Counted from the stretch's first letter, positions 1-7,604 are shown. The stretch is DNA of 10,938 nt from Chitinophagaceae bacterium (GCA_025351145.1 JANXWM010000753.1:1-10938); one strand, 5' to 3'. Notes: generated by a model from the sequence alone, not told the origin. A program made the numbers and translations.

Positions 1-1904
1 TTTGGTTGCCGCGTATAAAAACAAATGCTATAGTTACCATACCCGCTTCATTTGAAAGATGCGAATCTACTGGCCGTGTAAAGAATTTTGTAATGGCTGC
101 TGAGCGCAAAGGAAAGTTTTGCACTATCTATCCCTTTGATGATACAGACATTTATAAAACCATTGAAGGGGCATCTTACTCATTGAGTTTATTTCCAAAT
201 CCTGCTTTGGAAAAATATATTGATTCATTGATTAATATTGTGGGCAAAGCACAGGAATCCGATGGTTATTTATACACTGCAAGAACAATTGATCCGATAA
301 ATGTTGGCCCATGGCTTGGTAAAGAAAGATGGGAAAAAGAAAGAGAACTGAGCCATGAATTATACAATGCAGGGCATCTCTACGAATCAGCAGCAGCGCA
401 CTTCTTGGCAACAGGCAAAAGAAATTTATTAGATATCGCTTTAAAGAATGCTGACCTTGTATGTAAAGTGTTTGGCCCTGCACCCGACCAAAGAAAAGTT
501 GCACCCGGCCATGAAGTTGTAGAAATGGGTTTGGTAAAATTATACCGCATCACCGGCAAACCTGAATATTTATCAACCGCTAAATTTTTTATTGAGCAAC
601 GCGGCCATTACCAGGGCTATGATTCAACATCAAAAGATGAATGGAAGAATGGCATTTACTGGCAGGACAACAAACCTGTTGTTGATCAGGACGAAGCAGA
701 AGGCCATGCAGTACGTGCAGGTTATCTATACTCCGCAATGGCAGATGTGGCGGCACTTACAGGCGATCAGCAACTTTTAAATGCAATAGATAAAATATGG
801 ACGAACGAAGTTTCAAAAAAGATTTATGTGCAGGGCGGTGTAGGTGCAGTGGGCGATGGAGAACGCTTTGGCGATAATTATGAACTACCAAATGCAACGG
901 CGTACAATGAAACATGTGCGGCAATAGCAAATGTATTTTTTAACCAGCGCATGTTCTTATTGCATGGCGATTCAAAATATATTGATGTGCTGGAAAAAAC
1001 TTTATACAATGGTTTTATTTCAGGCGTTGGCATGGATGGTAAATCTTTCTTTTATACCAATGCCATGCAAATAAAAAACAGTTTCGCACATGGCGATATG
1101 GAAGCTTCGCGTTCGGGTTGGTTTCCATGCTCCTGCTGTCCAACAAACGTAGTGCGTTTAATGCCTTCTATTCCCGGTTATGTATATGCGCAAAAAGATA
1201 ATAATGTTTATGTAAATCTTTTTATCAGCGGCAATGCAACACTTAATATCAATAACAAACCTGTTGAAATTGTTCAGCAAAATAATTATCCGTGGGATGG
1301 TGATCTTAAGTTTATTGTTAATACAAATAAATCTGCAGATTTCTCAATGCTGGTGCGCATTCCAGGCTGGGCACAGAATGCAGCGATGCCTTCTGATCTT
1401 TATTCATTCGCAAACACATCAGATAAAAAGGTAACCATAAACATAAATGGCCAGGCAGTAGATTACACTTTACAAAATGGTTATGCAGTGCTAAACAGAA
1501 CATGGAAGAAAGGCGATGTTGTTGAAGTTAACCTACCAATGGAAGTGCGGCAGGTTGTTGCCAACGAAAATGTAAAAGATGATATTGGCAAAATATCATT
1601 GCAACGCGGCCCCTTAATGTATTGCGCTGAGTGGCCCGATAACAATGGCAAAGTGAGTAACCTGATCATTCCTGCCAACACAAATTTTACAACAGAATTT
1701 AAGTCAGATATCTTGAACGGCGTAACTGTTTTAAAAAGCGAAGTGCCTGCTGTAATTATTGATAACAGCGGTAACAATGTATCAACTGTAAAACAGGCAT
1801 TCACCGCAATCCCTTACTACGCCTGGGCGCACAGGGGCAAAGGTGAAATGACTGTTTGGTTTCCAACAAAAATTAAAGACATTGATCTGCTTACAAAATA
1901 TTAA
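1..1904 (+). CDS. GH127 beta-L-arabinofuranosidase (DUF1680 family), 5'-truncated
   Basis: The reading frame is open to the left edge (first full codon at position 3, reading W-L-P-R-I-K), so the true start and any signal peptide lie outside. A TTG at position 6 is not a believable start because family members continue N-terminally with an FW motif. The protein matches the HypBA1-type GH127 family, which removes beta-L-arabinofuranose from plant glycans with a zinc-bound cysteine nucleophile. Counting from the Leu codon at position 6 as residue 1, the conserved set is visible: E286 (GER, acid/base), E302 and C304 (NETC), and C377-C378 (CSCCPTN, nucleophile plus zinc ligand). The spacings resemble HypBA1 E322, E338, C340, C417 and C418. 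The first ~390 residues form the alpha-barrel part and the remainder is the beta-rich region. Its neighbour araA supports a role in L-arabinose catabolism. The exact substrate is inferred; a related GH127 specificity cannot be excluded. Confidence 0.93.
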   Translation, partial: WLPRIKTNAIVTIPASFERCESTGRVKNFVMAAERKGKFCTIYPFDDTDIYKTIEGASYSLSLFPNPALEKYIDSLINIVGKAQESDGYLYTARTIDPINVGPWLGKERWEKERELSHELYNAGHLYESAAAHFLATGKRNLLDIALKNADLVCKVFGPAPDQRKVAPGHEVVEMGLVKLYRITGKPEYLSTAKFFIEQRGHYQGYDSTSKDEWKNGIYWQDNKPVVDQDEAEGHAVRAGYLYSAMADVAALTGDQQLLNAIDKIWTNEVSKKIYVQGGVGAVGDGERFGDNYELPNATAYNETCAAIANVFFNQRMFLLHGDSKYIDVLEKTLYNGFISGVGMDGKSFFYTNAMQIKNSFAHGDMEASRSGWFPCSCCPTNVVRLMPSIPGYVYAQKDNNVYVNLFISGNATLNINNKPVEIVQQNNYPWDGDLKFIVNTNKSADFSMLVRIPGWAQNAAMPSDLYSFANTSDKKVTININGQAVDYTLQNGYAVLNRTWKKGDVVEVNLPMEVRQVVANENVKDDIGKISLQRGPLMYCAEWPDNNGKVSNLIIPANTNFTTEFKSDILNGVTVLKSEVPAVIIDNSGNNVSTVKQAFTAIPYYAWAHRGKGEMTVWFPTKIKDIDLLTKY

Positions 1905-1946
1905 GAAAATGATTGACCAGACAATAGAATTACTATGAAGCTTTTG

Positions 1947-1965
1947 TTGCGTCGCACTCTTGTAC
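1947..1965 (+). repeat. Dispersed intergenic repeat, copy 1 (core)
   Basis: Exact match to the 19-bp core TTGCGTCGCACTCTTGTAC, starting 43 nt after the GH127 stop codon. The ~28 bp before it (CC..A.., CTAT, AGCTTT) and the stretch after it (TGT..GA.TAT, then TGAACTTTTA) also resemble the copy at 10619-10637, so the homologous unit is longer than the core. It forms the left outer arm of the fold-back element upstream of araA. The function is unknown. Confidence 0.85.
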
Positions 1966-2006
1966 TGTTAGATTATATATTGAACTTTTATCTAAGCGTA
2001 GCATGA

Positions 2007-2088
2007 ACCACATAGGCACATAGAAACATAGCAATACACACATAGAAAAATTCTATGTGAAAACTATGTGCCTATGTTCCTATGTGGT
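2007..2088. repeat. CACATAG octamer hairpin repeat
   Basis: The left arm carries units CACATAGG (2009), CACATAGA (2017), AACATAGC (2025) and CACATAGA (2039). The right arm carries the complementary units TCTATGTG (2052), CTATGTG (2064), CCTATGTT (2071) and CCTATGTG (2079). The arms pair to give a stem of about 25 bp capped by an inner 9-bp perfect stem. There is no clean T-run after it (GTGAAAAAAGATGC on this strand), so a classical intrinsic terminator reading rightwards is not obvious. From memory, similar octamer hairpins occur between genes in other Bacteroidota; this should be checked. Confidence 0.8.
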
Positions 2089-2114
2089 GAAAAAAGATGC
2101 ATAAAGTTCCGAAC

Positions 2115-2133
2115 GTACAAGTGAGTGACACAA
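2115..2133 (-). repeat. Dispersed intergenic repeat, divergent copy 2
   Basis: Read on the minus strand this is TTGTGTCACTCACTTGTAC, 15 of 19 identical to the core. Homology continues past the core (GTTCGGAACTTTATGC), resembling the sequence after the copy at 6812-6830 (ATTCGGAATGTAATGC, about 12 of 16). Two of the four substitutions are paired so that the odd palindrome GCG-T-CGC becomes GTG-T-CAC. Confidence 0.65.
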
Positions 2134-2173
2134 CGATGTTTAATTGAAATAGAAAAGCAGGTAACATAAAGAA

Positions 2174-2244
2174 ATAAATCTTAACTAAAATCGTATGAGC
2201 AAATTTAGTAACACCCCTTTAGGGGATCGGGGCATAAATCTTAA
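2174..2244 (+). repeat. 11-bp direct repeat bracketing the araA start codon
   Basis: ATAAATCTTAA occurs exactly at 2174-2184 and again at 2234-2244, 60 bp apart. The second copy starts at the codon (Ile14) from which AraA family similarity begins. The intervening 49 bp carry the ATG and a small GC-rich hairpin (CCCCT at 2214-2218, AGGGG at 2222-2225 with A at 2221). This looks like an insertion with a target duplication, although the repeated sequence is AT-rich and chance is possible. Confidence 0.6.
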
Positions 2245-3730
2245 AGAACTGGAAGTATGGTTTGTAACAGGCAGCCAACACTTATATGGAGATGAAACAT
2301 TGAAACAGGTTGCGGCACACTCGCAAACAATAGCAACTTCGGTTAATAATGCAGCGCAGATCCCGGTTACAGTCGTGTTTAAGCCAACAGTAAAATCAAC
2401 CGAAGAAATTTACAGCATTTGTGCAGAAGCCAATGCAGCGCAGCATTGTATCGGTATCGTTGCATGGATGCATACTTTTTCGCCTGCTAAAATGTGGATC
2501 GGTGGATTGAAGATTTTAAACAAACCGTTGTGCCACTTACACACACAATTTAACCGCGATATTCCATGGAGCGATATTGATATGGATTTTATGAACCTGA
2601 ATCAAAGCGCACATGGCGACCGTGAGTTTGGATTCATCATGAGCCGTATGCGTTTAAGAAGAAAAGTAGTGGTAGGCCATTGGCAGGATGATGCAGTGCT
2701 GGAAAAGATCAACACATGGAGCAGAGCAGCCGCAGGCTGGCACGACTGGCAGGGCGCAAAGTTTGTACGCTTTGGTGATAACATGCGCTACGTTGCTGTA
2801 ACCGATGGCGATAAAGTTGAAGCAGAAATGCAATTTGGATTTTCAGTAAACACGCATGGCATTGGCGACCTTGTAAAAGTAATTAATGAAGTAAGCGATG
2901 CCGATGTTGATAAACTTATTGAAGAATATAACGACAGTTATACGCTTGCTGATAGTTTAAAAAAAGGCAACGAAAAACGTCAGTCTCTAGTTGATGCGGC
3001 AAGAATAGAACTTGGGTTAAAATATTTTTTAGAGCAGGGAAATTTCAAAGGCTTTACAGATACTTTCGAAGACCTTCATGGCATGATGCAATTACCCGGC
3101 ATAGGTGCACAACGCATGATGGCAGCGGGTTACGGCTTTGCAGGCGAAGGCGACTGGAAAACATCTGCATTGGTAAGAGCCATGAAAGTAATGGGTAGTG
3201 GCTTGCCCGGTGGCAATTCTTTTATGGAAGATTATACATACCATTTTGATCCTGCAAACTCGTTAGTGCTTGGCAGCCACATGCTGGAAATTTGCCCATC
3301 TATTGCAAATGCAAAACCTTCGTGTGAAGTACATGCTTTAGGTATTGGTGGTAAAGCAGACCCGGTACGTCTGGTATTTAATTCTGCTGGCGGACCCGCA
3401 TTAAATGCATCTGTTGTGGATATGGGTAACCGTTTCCGTTTATTGATCAATGAAGTAGAAGCTGTTGAACCGTTACACGACCTGCCAAAGCTTCCTGTTG
3501 CACGTGTATTGTGGAAACCTTATCCTGATATGAGTACAGGCTGCGCAGCATGGATCTATGCAGGTGGTGCACATCATACAGGTTATAGCCAGAACCTTAC
3601 TACAGAGCACATGGAAGACTTTGCAGATATGGCGAGAATAGAAACCGTATTAATTGGTAAAGACACGAAACTCCGTGAATTAAAAAATGAACTGCGCTGG
3701 AGCGATGTTTATTACCAGGTAAATAAATAG
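2195..3730 (+). CDS. araA: L-arabinose isomerase
   Basis: Cytosolic enzyme that interconverts L-arabinose and L-ribulose using a divalent metal (Mn2+ in characterised members). The 511 residues compare with 500 in E. coli. The family signature VWFVTGSQHLYG is at residues 21-32. By alignment with E. coli E306, E333, H350 and H450, the metal and catalytic residues are E318 (AGEGDW), E345 (FMEDY), H362 (GSHMLE) and H461 (GAHHTGY). The only usable ATG gives a 12-13 residue N-terminal extension (MSKFSNTPLGDRG) before the conserved INLKELEVW, and that extension is delimited by the 11-bp direct repeat. The gene follows the GH127 gene after 290 bp that hold a large fold-back element, so it may have its own promoter or be attenuated. 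A strong stem-loop terminator follows. No araB, araD or transporter is in the window. Confidence 0.97.
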   Translation: MSKFSNTPLGDRGINLKELEVWFVTGSQHLYGDETLKQVAAHSQTIATSVNNAAQIPVTVVFKPTVKSTEEIYSICAEANAAQHCIGIVAWMHTFSPAKMWIGGLKILNKPLCHLHTQFNRDIPWSDIDMDFMNLNQSAHGDREFGFIMSRMRLRRKVVVGHWQDDAVLEKINTWSRAAAGWHDWQGAKFVRFGDNMRYVAVTDGDKVEAEMQFGFSVNTHGIGDLVKVINEVSDADVDKLIEEYNDSYTLADSLKKGNEKRQSLVDAARIELGLKYFLEQGNFKGFTDTFEDLHGMMQLPGIGAQRMMAAGYGFAGEGDWKTSALVRAMKVMGSGLPGGNSFMEDYTYHFDPANSLVLGSHMLEICPSIANAKPSCEVHALGIGGKADPVRLVFNSAGGPALNASVVDMGNRFRLLINEVEAVEPLHDLPKLPVARVLWKPYPDMSTGCAAWIYAGGAHHTGYSQNLTTEHMEDFADMARIETVLIGKDTKLRELKNELRWSDVYYQVNK

Positions 3731-3761
3731 CAGGTTGACATGCATCATTTATATTTACAGG

Positions 3762-3790
3762 AATAGCCTCAATTTTATGGGGCTATTTTT
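3762..3790 (+). terminator. Intrinsic terminator after araA
   Basis: A 9-bp stem (AATAGCCTC with GGGGCTATT, including one G-T wobble) encloses an 8-nt loop and is followed by TTT. It sits 31 nt after the araA stop. It is the clearest rho-independent terminator in the window and separates the arabinose genes from the surface-protein region. Confidence 0.8.
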
Positions 3791-3837
3791 ATGTTCATAA
3801 TATTGCAGTGCTGTTGAAAGCTGAATTGAATTCATCT

Positions 3838-3856
3838 GTACAAGTGTGCGACGCAA
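3838..3856 (-). repeat. Dispersed intergenic repeat, copy 3
   Basis: Reverse complement of the core with one substitution (18 of 19). The position that differs carries the same base as in the divergent copy at 2115-2133. Past the core on the minus strand, TCAGCTTTCAACAGC (3810-3824 reversed) resembles TGAGCTTTTAACAGC after the copy at 10619-10637. It lies between the araA terminator and the start of the first CHU_C gene. Confidence 0.85.
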
Positions 3857-3975
3857 GAGGTGATGCTATGAAATACTTCAGCCAGGCTCAAAAAACACTT
3901 TTTAAAATTTATTTCAGCAATTCCCGTTTAATATTGCAGTTTGTTAGTATGCCTGAACAATTGATCCATATTCGC

Positions 3976-6771
3976 ATGAAGCCATACAGGATAATAGCCT
4001 TATTCCTGTTTAGCGTTTTTATTGGCCCTGTATATTCCATAGCACAATGCACAAGTTTTGTAAACAACTTTCCTTACAATGAAGACTTTGAAACTTCAAA
4101 TGGCAACTGGGTTACAGGCGGTACTTCCCCTGACTGGGCATGGGGTACACCACAAAAACCAGTGATTAAAAATGCAGGTACGGGGTTAAAGTGCTGGATA
4201 ACTGGCGGACTAAATAAACCTGCATACAACAGCGGTGAAAATGCCTGGGTTAAAAGCCCCTGTTTTGACTTTTCAAATGTTCAGCACCCTTATATAAAAT
4301 TTAAAGTCTTTTGGGAAACCGAAGGAAAATATGACGGTGCAAACCTGCAATACTCAACAGATGGTGGCACTACATGGTTGATACCGGGGAGTATAACAGA
4401 TGTTTCTAACTGCCTTAACAGCAATTGGTATAATTATGCTTCTCTTGGAAATTTAGGTAATAAAAATGCATGGTCTGGTAATATTCAGGCACCCAATGGT
4501 TCCTGTGTTGTTGGTGGCGGCAGCAATGGCTGGGTTACTGCACAGCATACCATGCCTTATCTGGCAGGCAAAGCCAGTGTTGTTTTTCGTTTTGTGTTTG
4601 CTGCAGGTACGACTTGTAATAACTTTGATGGCTTTGCTTTTGATGATATTACCATTGGAGAAGCACCGCCAAATAATGCATCGTTTACCTATAATTGCAC
4701 CAGCAGTAATACCATCAGTTTTACAAGCACTTCTGCTTTATGCGCAAGTTCTTATACATGGGATTTTGGTGACCCCTCTTCAGGTGCTGCCAATACATCT
4801 TCGCTGTCAAACCCCACGCATACCTATTTGCTTGCAGGAGATTATGCAATAACACTTACAGTTGCAGGCCCTGATAATGCCCCATCGACTTATGTTCAGG
4901 CTAATGTTTCTATTTTATCAAATATTAATGCAAATGTTACCACACCCATTACATGCGGCGGCACTAATACAGGAGCTGCAACCGTAACATTTAGTGGCGG
5001 TGGCAGCAGCTTTAGTTATAACTGGAACACCAACCCTGTACAAACAACCGCCACAGCAACAAACCTTGGTGCCGGCACTTATAATGTTACCGTGCAGGGT
5101 GTAAACGGGTGCCCGGCAACAACAAGTGTAGTATTAACTGAGCCCCCTCCCCTTTCTCATACACTTATAACTGCACAGCCAACCTGCAATAATGCAGATG
5201 GCAGCATTGCCATAACAATGGCTGGGGGAACAGCACCTTACAGCTATAGCTGGATACCCAACATAAGCAGCACTTCATCTGCTAATAATTTAGCAGCAGG
5301 TAATTATACTGTTACTGTAAAAGATAAAAACCAATGCAGTGATTTGGTAAGTGTAAACCTGGTTGACGCAAGTAATATCAATGCAGTTTTTTCAGCTACA
5401 AAAAATGTTAGCTGCTTCGGTGGAAACAATGGCTCGGCGTCAGTTACAGCCAATGGCGGTTCAGCTCCGTACACTTATGTATGGGCACCTTATGGCGGCA
5501 ATTCTGCACAAGCACTCAACCTTACTGCGGGTAATTATACCGTTGCAGTAACCGATTCAAAAGGATGCACATTAATCGTTCCCGCAATTATCAGTCAGCC
5601 AACTGCATTGGCTACAAAAGTTTCGTTTCAAAATACTTCCTGTGGCAATAATGACGGCAGCGCTTTGGTTGAAGTAACTGGCGGTACAAGCCCTTACCAG
5701 TTTGTATGGAACCCTGGCAATCTTACCGGTGCATCCGTTATTAATCTTGATTCCGGACAATATATCGTTACTGTGCAGGATCTGAATAGCTGTACACAAA
5801 ACGACACCGCAAATATTGGCTCATCAACCGCAGTCAAGCTTCAGCTATCGCATACAGATGTCGATTGTTTTGGCAATAATACCGGAACAGCAAATGTTCA
5901 AATCTCCGGTGGAACTACTCCCTACAATATAAGTTGGGCCAACGGATCACAAACTTACACAGGTGATTCTTTGAGTAATATAAATGCAGGAACTTATACC
6001 ATAAGCGTTCACGATGCAGATATCTGCAGTAGTACAGGCAATGTAACAATCCTACAGCCTCCTCCATTCGATTTGCTTGTTGCTGTTCAGCCTTCCATTT
6101 GTAATCAAGACAATGGAACCGCCACCGTAACTGTCGGTGGAGCAACTGCTCCTTATACCTATTTATGGCTTACCACATCAGCCACAACCGCAACGATTAC
6201 CAATTTATCGTCGGGCTTTTATCCGCTAACTGTTACTGATAAAAACAATTGTGTTATTACATCGGGTGCGCAAATTGAAAGTGATGGTTCGCTCCAGGTT
6301 TCGCTTGGCAAGGATACTTCCATCTGTGAGGGTGATAAGATCATTTTATCGCCGGGAGTTTTCAACAGTTATACCTGGCAGGATAATGCTGTAACCCCAA
6401 CCTACACTGTAACACAGGCAGGAACCTATTCCGTTAAAGTAACCAATAGCCTTGGCTGCACTGCAACAGACAGCATACAAATAATTGCAGACTGCGGCGG
6501 CATATATTTCCCCACTGCCTTTACACCAAATGGCGATTCGCGCAACGATTTATTTGGCCCGCTTGGCAATCTTAATGCCATAAGCGATTACAAGTTTTCA
6601 GTGTACAACCGCTATGGCCAGCTCATTTTCCAGAGCAAAGACCCATATAATAAATGGGATGGAAAAGTACAGGCAAAAACACAGCAAACAGCAACCTTTG
6701 TATGGTTTGCTTCGTTTATTTACAAGGCGCAATCGTATGCAAGAAAAGGAACAGTAACAATAGTGCGGTAA
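3976..6771 (+). CDS. Secreted MAM/PKD/SprB-repeat protein with CHU_C type IX sorting domain (paralog A)
   Basis: 931 residues, starting at the ATG that puts MKPYRIIALFLFSVFIGPVY at the N-terminus as a signal peptide, likely cleaved before Gln24 (SIA|Q). The frame is open further upstream to 3808, but that would bury the signal peptide behind 56 residues that include a dispersed repeat, so it is rejected. Domains: MAM-like jelly-roll 25-228, with cysteines at 25, 73, 96, 146, 177 and 214; PKD 235-316 (WDFGDPSSG); six SprB-like repeats of about 76 residues at 317-391, 392-465, 466-543, 544-620, 621-696 and 697-772; Ig-like 773-841; CHU_C 842-931 (FPTAFTPNGDSRNDLFGP, YNRYGQLIF, WDGK). The C-terminal domain is the T9SS type B signal, so the protein should be exported by PorSS/T9SS and held at or released from the cell surface. 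A role in adhesion or gliding is inferred; no enzymatic domain is seen. Confidence 0.93.
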   Translation: MKPYRIIALFLFSVFIGPVYSIAQCTSFVNNFPYNEDFETSNGNWVTGGTSPDWAWGTPQKPVIKNAGTGLKCWITGGLNKPAYNSGENAWVKSPCFDFSNVQHPYIKFKVFWETEGKYDGANLQYSTDGGTTWLIPGSITDVSNCLNSNWYNYASLGNLGNKNAWSGNIQAPNGSCVVGGGSNGWVTAQHTMPYLAGKASVVFRFVFAAGTTCNNFDGFAFDDITIGEAPPNNASFTYNCTSSNTISFTSTSALCASSYTWDFGDPSSGAANTSSLSNPTHTYLLAGDYAITLTVAGPDNAPSTYVQANVSILSNINANVTTPITCGGTNTGAATVTFSGGGSSFSYNWNTNPVQTTATATNLGAGTYNVTVQGVNGCPATTSVVLTEPPPLSHTLITAQPTCNNADGSIAITMAGGTAPYSYSWIPNISSTSSANNLAAGNYTVTVKDKNQCSDLVSVNLVDASNINAVFSATKNVSCFGGNNGSASVTANGGSAPYTYVWAPYGGNSAQALNLTAGNYTVAVTDSKGCTLIVPAIISQPTALATKVSFQNTSCGNNDGSALVEVTGGTSPYQFVWNPGNLTGASVINLDSGQYIVTVQDLNSCTQNDTANIGSSTAVKLQLSHTDVDCFGNNTGTANVQISGGTTPYNISWANGSQTYTGDSLSNINAGTYTISVHDADICSSTGNVTILQPPPFDLLVAVQPSICNQDNGTATVTVGGATAPYTYLWLTTSATTATITNLSSGFYPLTVTDKNNCVITSGAQIESDGSLQVSLGKDTSICEGDKIILSPGVFNSYTWQDNAVTPTYTVTQAGTYSVKVTNSLGCTATDSIQIIADCGGIYFPTAFTPNGDSRNDLFGPLGNLNAISDYKFSVYNRYGQLIFQSKDPYNKWDGKVQAKTQQTATFVWFASFIYKAQSYARKGTVTIVR
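4924..6291 (+). repeat. Six tandem SprB-like repeats (protein level) in paralog A
   Basis: Each unit of about 76 codons follows the pattern C-x-G/N-x(2-4)-NG-x-A-x-V-x-GG-x-PY-x-Y-x-W, then N-L-x-AG-x-Y-x-V-x-V-D-x-(3)-C, ending near a Pro or an acidic residue. Each has exactly two cysteines, 50-53 residues apart. Units diverge enough that there is no long DNA-level tandem identity, so the array is old rather than recently expanded. Confidence 0.85.
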
Positions 6772-6811
6772 AGTTTTTTGAGCCGGACTGAAGAATATAT
6801 ATAAAGCATCC

Positions 6812-6857
6812 TTGCGTCGCACTCTTGTACATTCGGAATGTAATGCAGCAAAGCGAA
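6812..6857 (+). repeat. Dispersed intergenic repeat, copy 4 (core plus box B)
   Basis: An exact 19-bp core (6812-6830) begins 41 nt after the stop of paralog A. After a 13-nt spacer comes a second block, TGCAGCAAAGCGAA (6844-6857), which the copy at 7626-7670 shares in inverted orientation. The two copies therefore face each other across the cupin/YjbR gene pair with box B on the inside. Confidence 0.85.
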
Positions 6858-6921
6858 GTATGCGTATATTCATCATCCAAAACATGCTCAATAAATAAAT
6901 ACAATCTAACTTTATAAGATT

Positions 6922-7260
6922 ATGGACACAACTTATTTTAAAGCATTGACTGAAACAGAACCTAAAGAAATTTTCCCGGGTTTTACCGGCCGCTTCATTC
7001 ATACAGAAAAAATGACACTTGCTTATTGGGATGTAAAGGCTGGCTGCAGCGTTCCCGAACATGCACACGTGCATGAACAAACAGCGAATGTGCTTGAAGG
7101 TAAATTTGAATTAACGGTTGATGGGAAAACCCAGTTGCTTGAAGCAGGCACTGTAGCGGTAATTCCATCCAATATAAAACATTCTGGAACAGCCATAACA
7201 GATTGCAAACTGCTTGATGTGTTTTCGCCTGTAAGGGAAGATTATAAAACCTGGAAATGA
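6922..7260 (+). CDS. Small cupin-domain protein
   Basis: A single-domain cupin of 112 residues, with no signal peptide, so cytoplasmic. Motif 1 is G41-x5-H47-x-H49-x3-Q53 followed by VLEG at 57-60; motif 2 is G76-x5-P82 with H87. Likely metal ligands are H47, H49, Q53 and H87. A Gln in the usual Glu position is seen in some cupins, such as BacB. The C-terminus (DVFSPVREDYKTWK) is typical of small conserved cupins that bind or isomerise small molecules, but nothing fixes the substrate. Its stop overlaps the next start (ATGA), implying translational coupling. A weak TAAC-TTTA box sits just before the ATG, too close to be the promoter with confidence. Reaction unknown. Confidence 0.88.
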   Translation: MDTTYFKALTETEPKEIFPGFTGRFIHTEKMTLAYWDVKAGCSVPEHAHVHEQTANVLEGKFELTVDGKTQLLEAGTVAVIPSNIKHSGTAITDCKLLDVFSPVREDYKTWK

Positions 7261-7604
7261 ATATTGAATTACTGCGGCAGCTTTGCCTTTCAATGCCTGG
7301 GGCGACAGAAGATATTAAATACGGCACCGACCTTTGCTCTAGCATTGGCGGTAAAATTTTTTGCGGCATAAGAATAGAAGGGCCATTCAGAACCGGGTTA
7401 AAATGCAGTGAAAATGATTTTGCAGAACTTACAGAAAGAGCGGGCATAGTACCAATGCCACGCCTTTCTGCAACAGGCTGGATAAGGATTGAAAAGAGTG
7501 CTGCCCTTAACAAAAAGGAATGGGAGCAGTCAGTAAAAAAATCATACGAACTGGTTGTTTTAAGTTTACCGAAAAGAAAAAAATCAGCATTGGGATTACC
7601 ATAA
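7257..7604 (+). CDS. MmcQ/YjbR family protein
   Basis: 115 residues, matching the MmcQ/YjbR (DUF419) family, which adopts a CyaY/double-wing-like fold and is often annotated as DNA-binding with little direct evidence. Conserved segments visible: LCLSMPGATEDIKYGTDL (9-26), GGKIFC (31-36), LTERAGIVPMPRL (58-70), GWIRIE (74-79), SYELVVLSLPKRKK (96-109). Length is normal for the family. It starts inside the cupin stop codon (4-nt overlap), so the two are made from one message. The pair is enclosed by inverted copies of the dispersed repeat. The molecular role is unknown; DNA binding is only a family-level suggestion. Confidence 0.88.
   Translation: MNIELLRQLCLSMPGATEDIKYGTDLCSSIGGKIFCGIRIEGPFRTGLKCSENDFAELTERAGIVPMPRLSATGWIRIEKSAALNKKEWEQSVKKSYELVVLSLPKRKKSALGLP

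Larger units (their letters stand above)
1947..2133. repeat. 187-bp nested fold-back element between GH127 gene and araA
   Basis: Five nested complementary blocks run from outside inward: 1947-1965 with 2115-2133 (15 of 19 bases); 1982-1988 with 2103-2109 (GAACTTT/AAAGTTC, 7 of 7); 2001-2004 with 2097-2100 (GCAT/ATGC); 2007-2031 with 2064-2088 (22 of 25); and 2039-2047 with 2051-2059 (CACATAGAA/TTCTATGTG, 9 of 9, loop AAA). The inner arms are built from an 8-bp tandem unit, roughly CACATAGG. It could act as a terminator or attenuator between the two sugar genes, as a MITE-like non-autonomous element, or as an RNA structure. The base pairing is read directly; the role is not. Confidence 0.75.

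Noticed and set aside
6..8. TTG as the start of the GH127 gene
   Set aside because: The frame stays open to the window edge and reads a Trp just before, matching the conserved FW stretch of the family, so the gene is simply cut off.
2007..2088. CRISPR-like array from the CACATAG repeats
   Set aside because: Units are only 8 bp, contiguous, and form one palindrome. There are no spacers of regular length and no cas genes.
3929..3936. Bacteroidota -7 promoter box (TAnnTTTG-like TAATATTG) upstream of paralog A
   Set aside because: There is one mismatch and no convincing TTG-type -33 box at the right distance. Such short AT-rich matches are frequent in this sequence.
3808..3975. Upstream extension of paralog A by 56 residues
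   Set aside because: It would place the signal peptide internally, includes a dispersed repeat copy, and has no counterpart in paralog B.
4036..4050. Possible lipoprotein cleavage at the Cys after the signal peptide of paralog A (and likewise in paralog B)
   Set aside because: The residue before Cys is Gln, which is not accepted in a lipobox. Ordinary signal peptidase I cleavage before Gln fits better.
4466..4852. 128-codon + strand frame inside paralog A
   Set aside because: It is an alternative frame within the MAM-like and PKD coding sequence and has no family features.
6598..7080. 160-codon minus strand frame spanning the end of paralog A
   Set aside because: It is antisense to the CHU_C domain and to the cupin start, with no recognisable domain.
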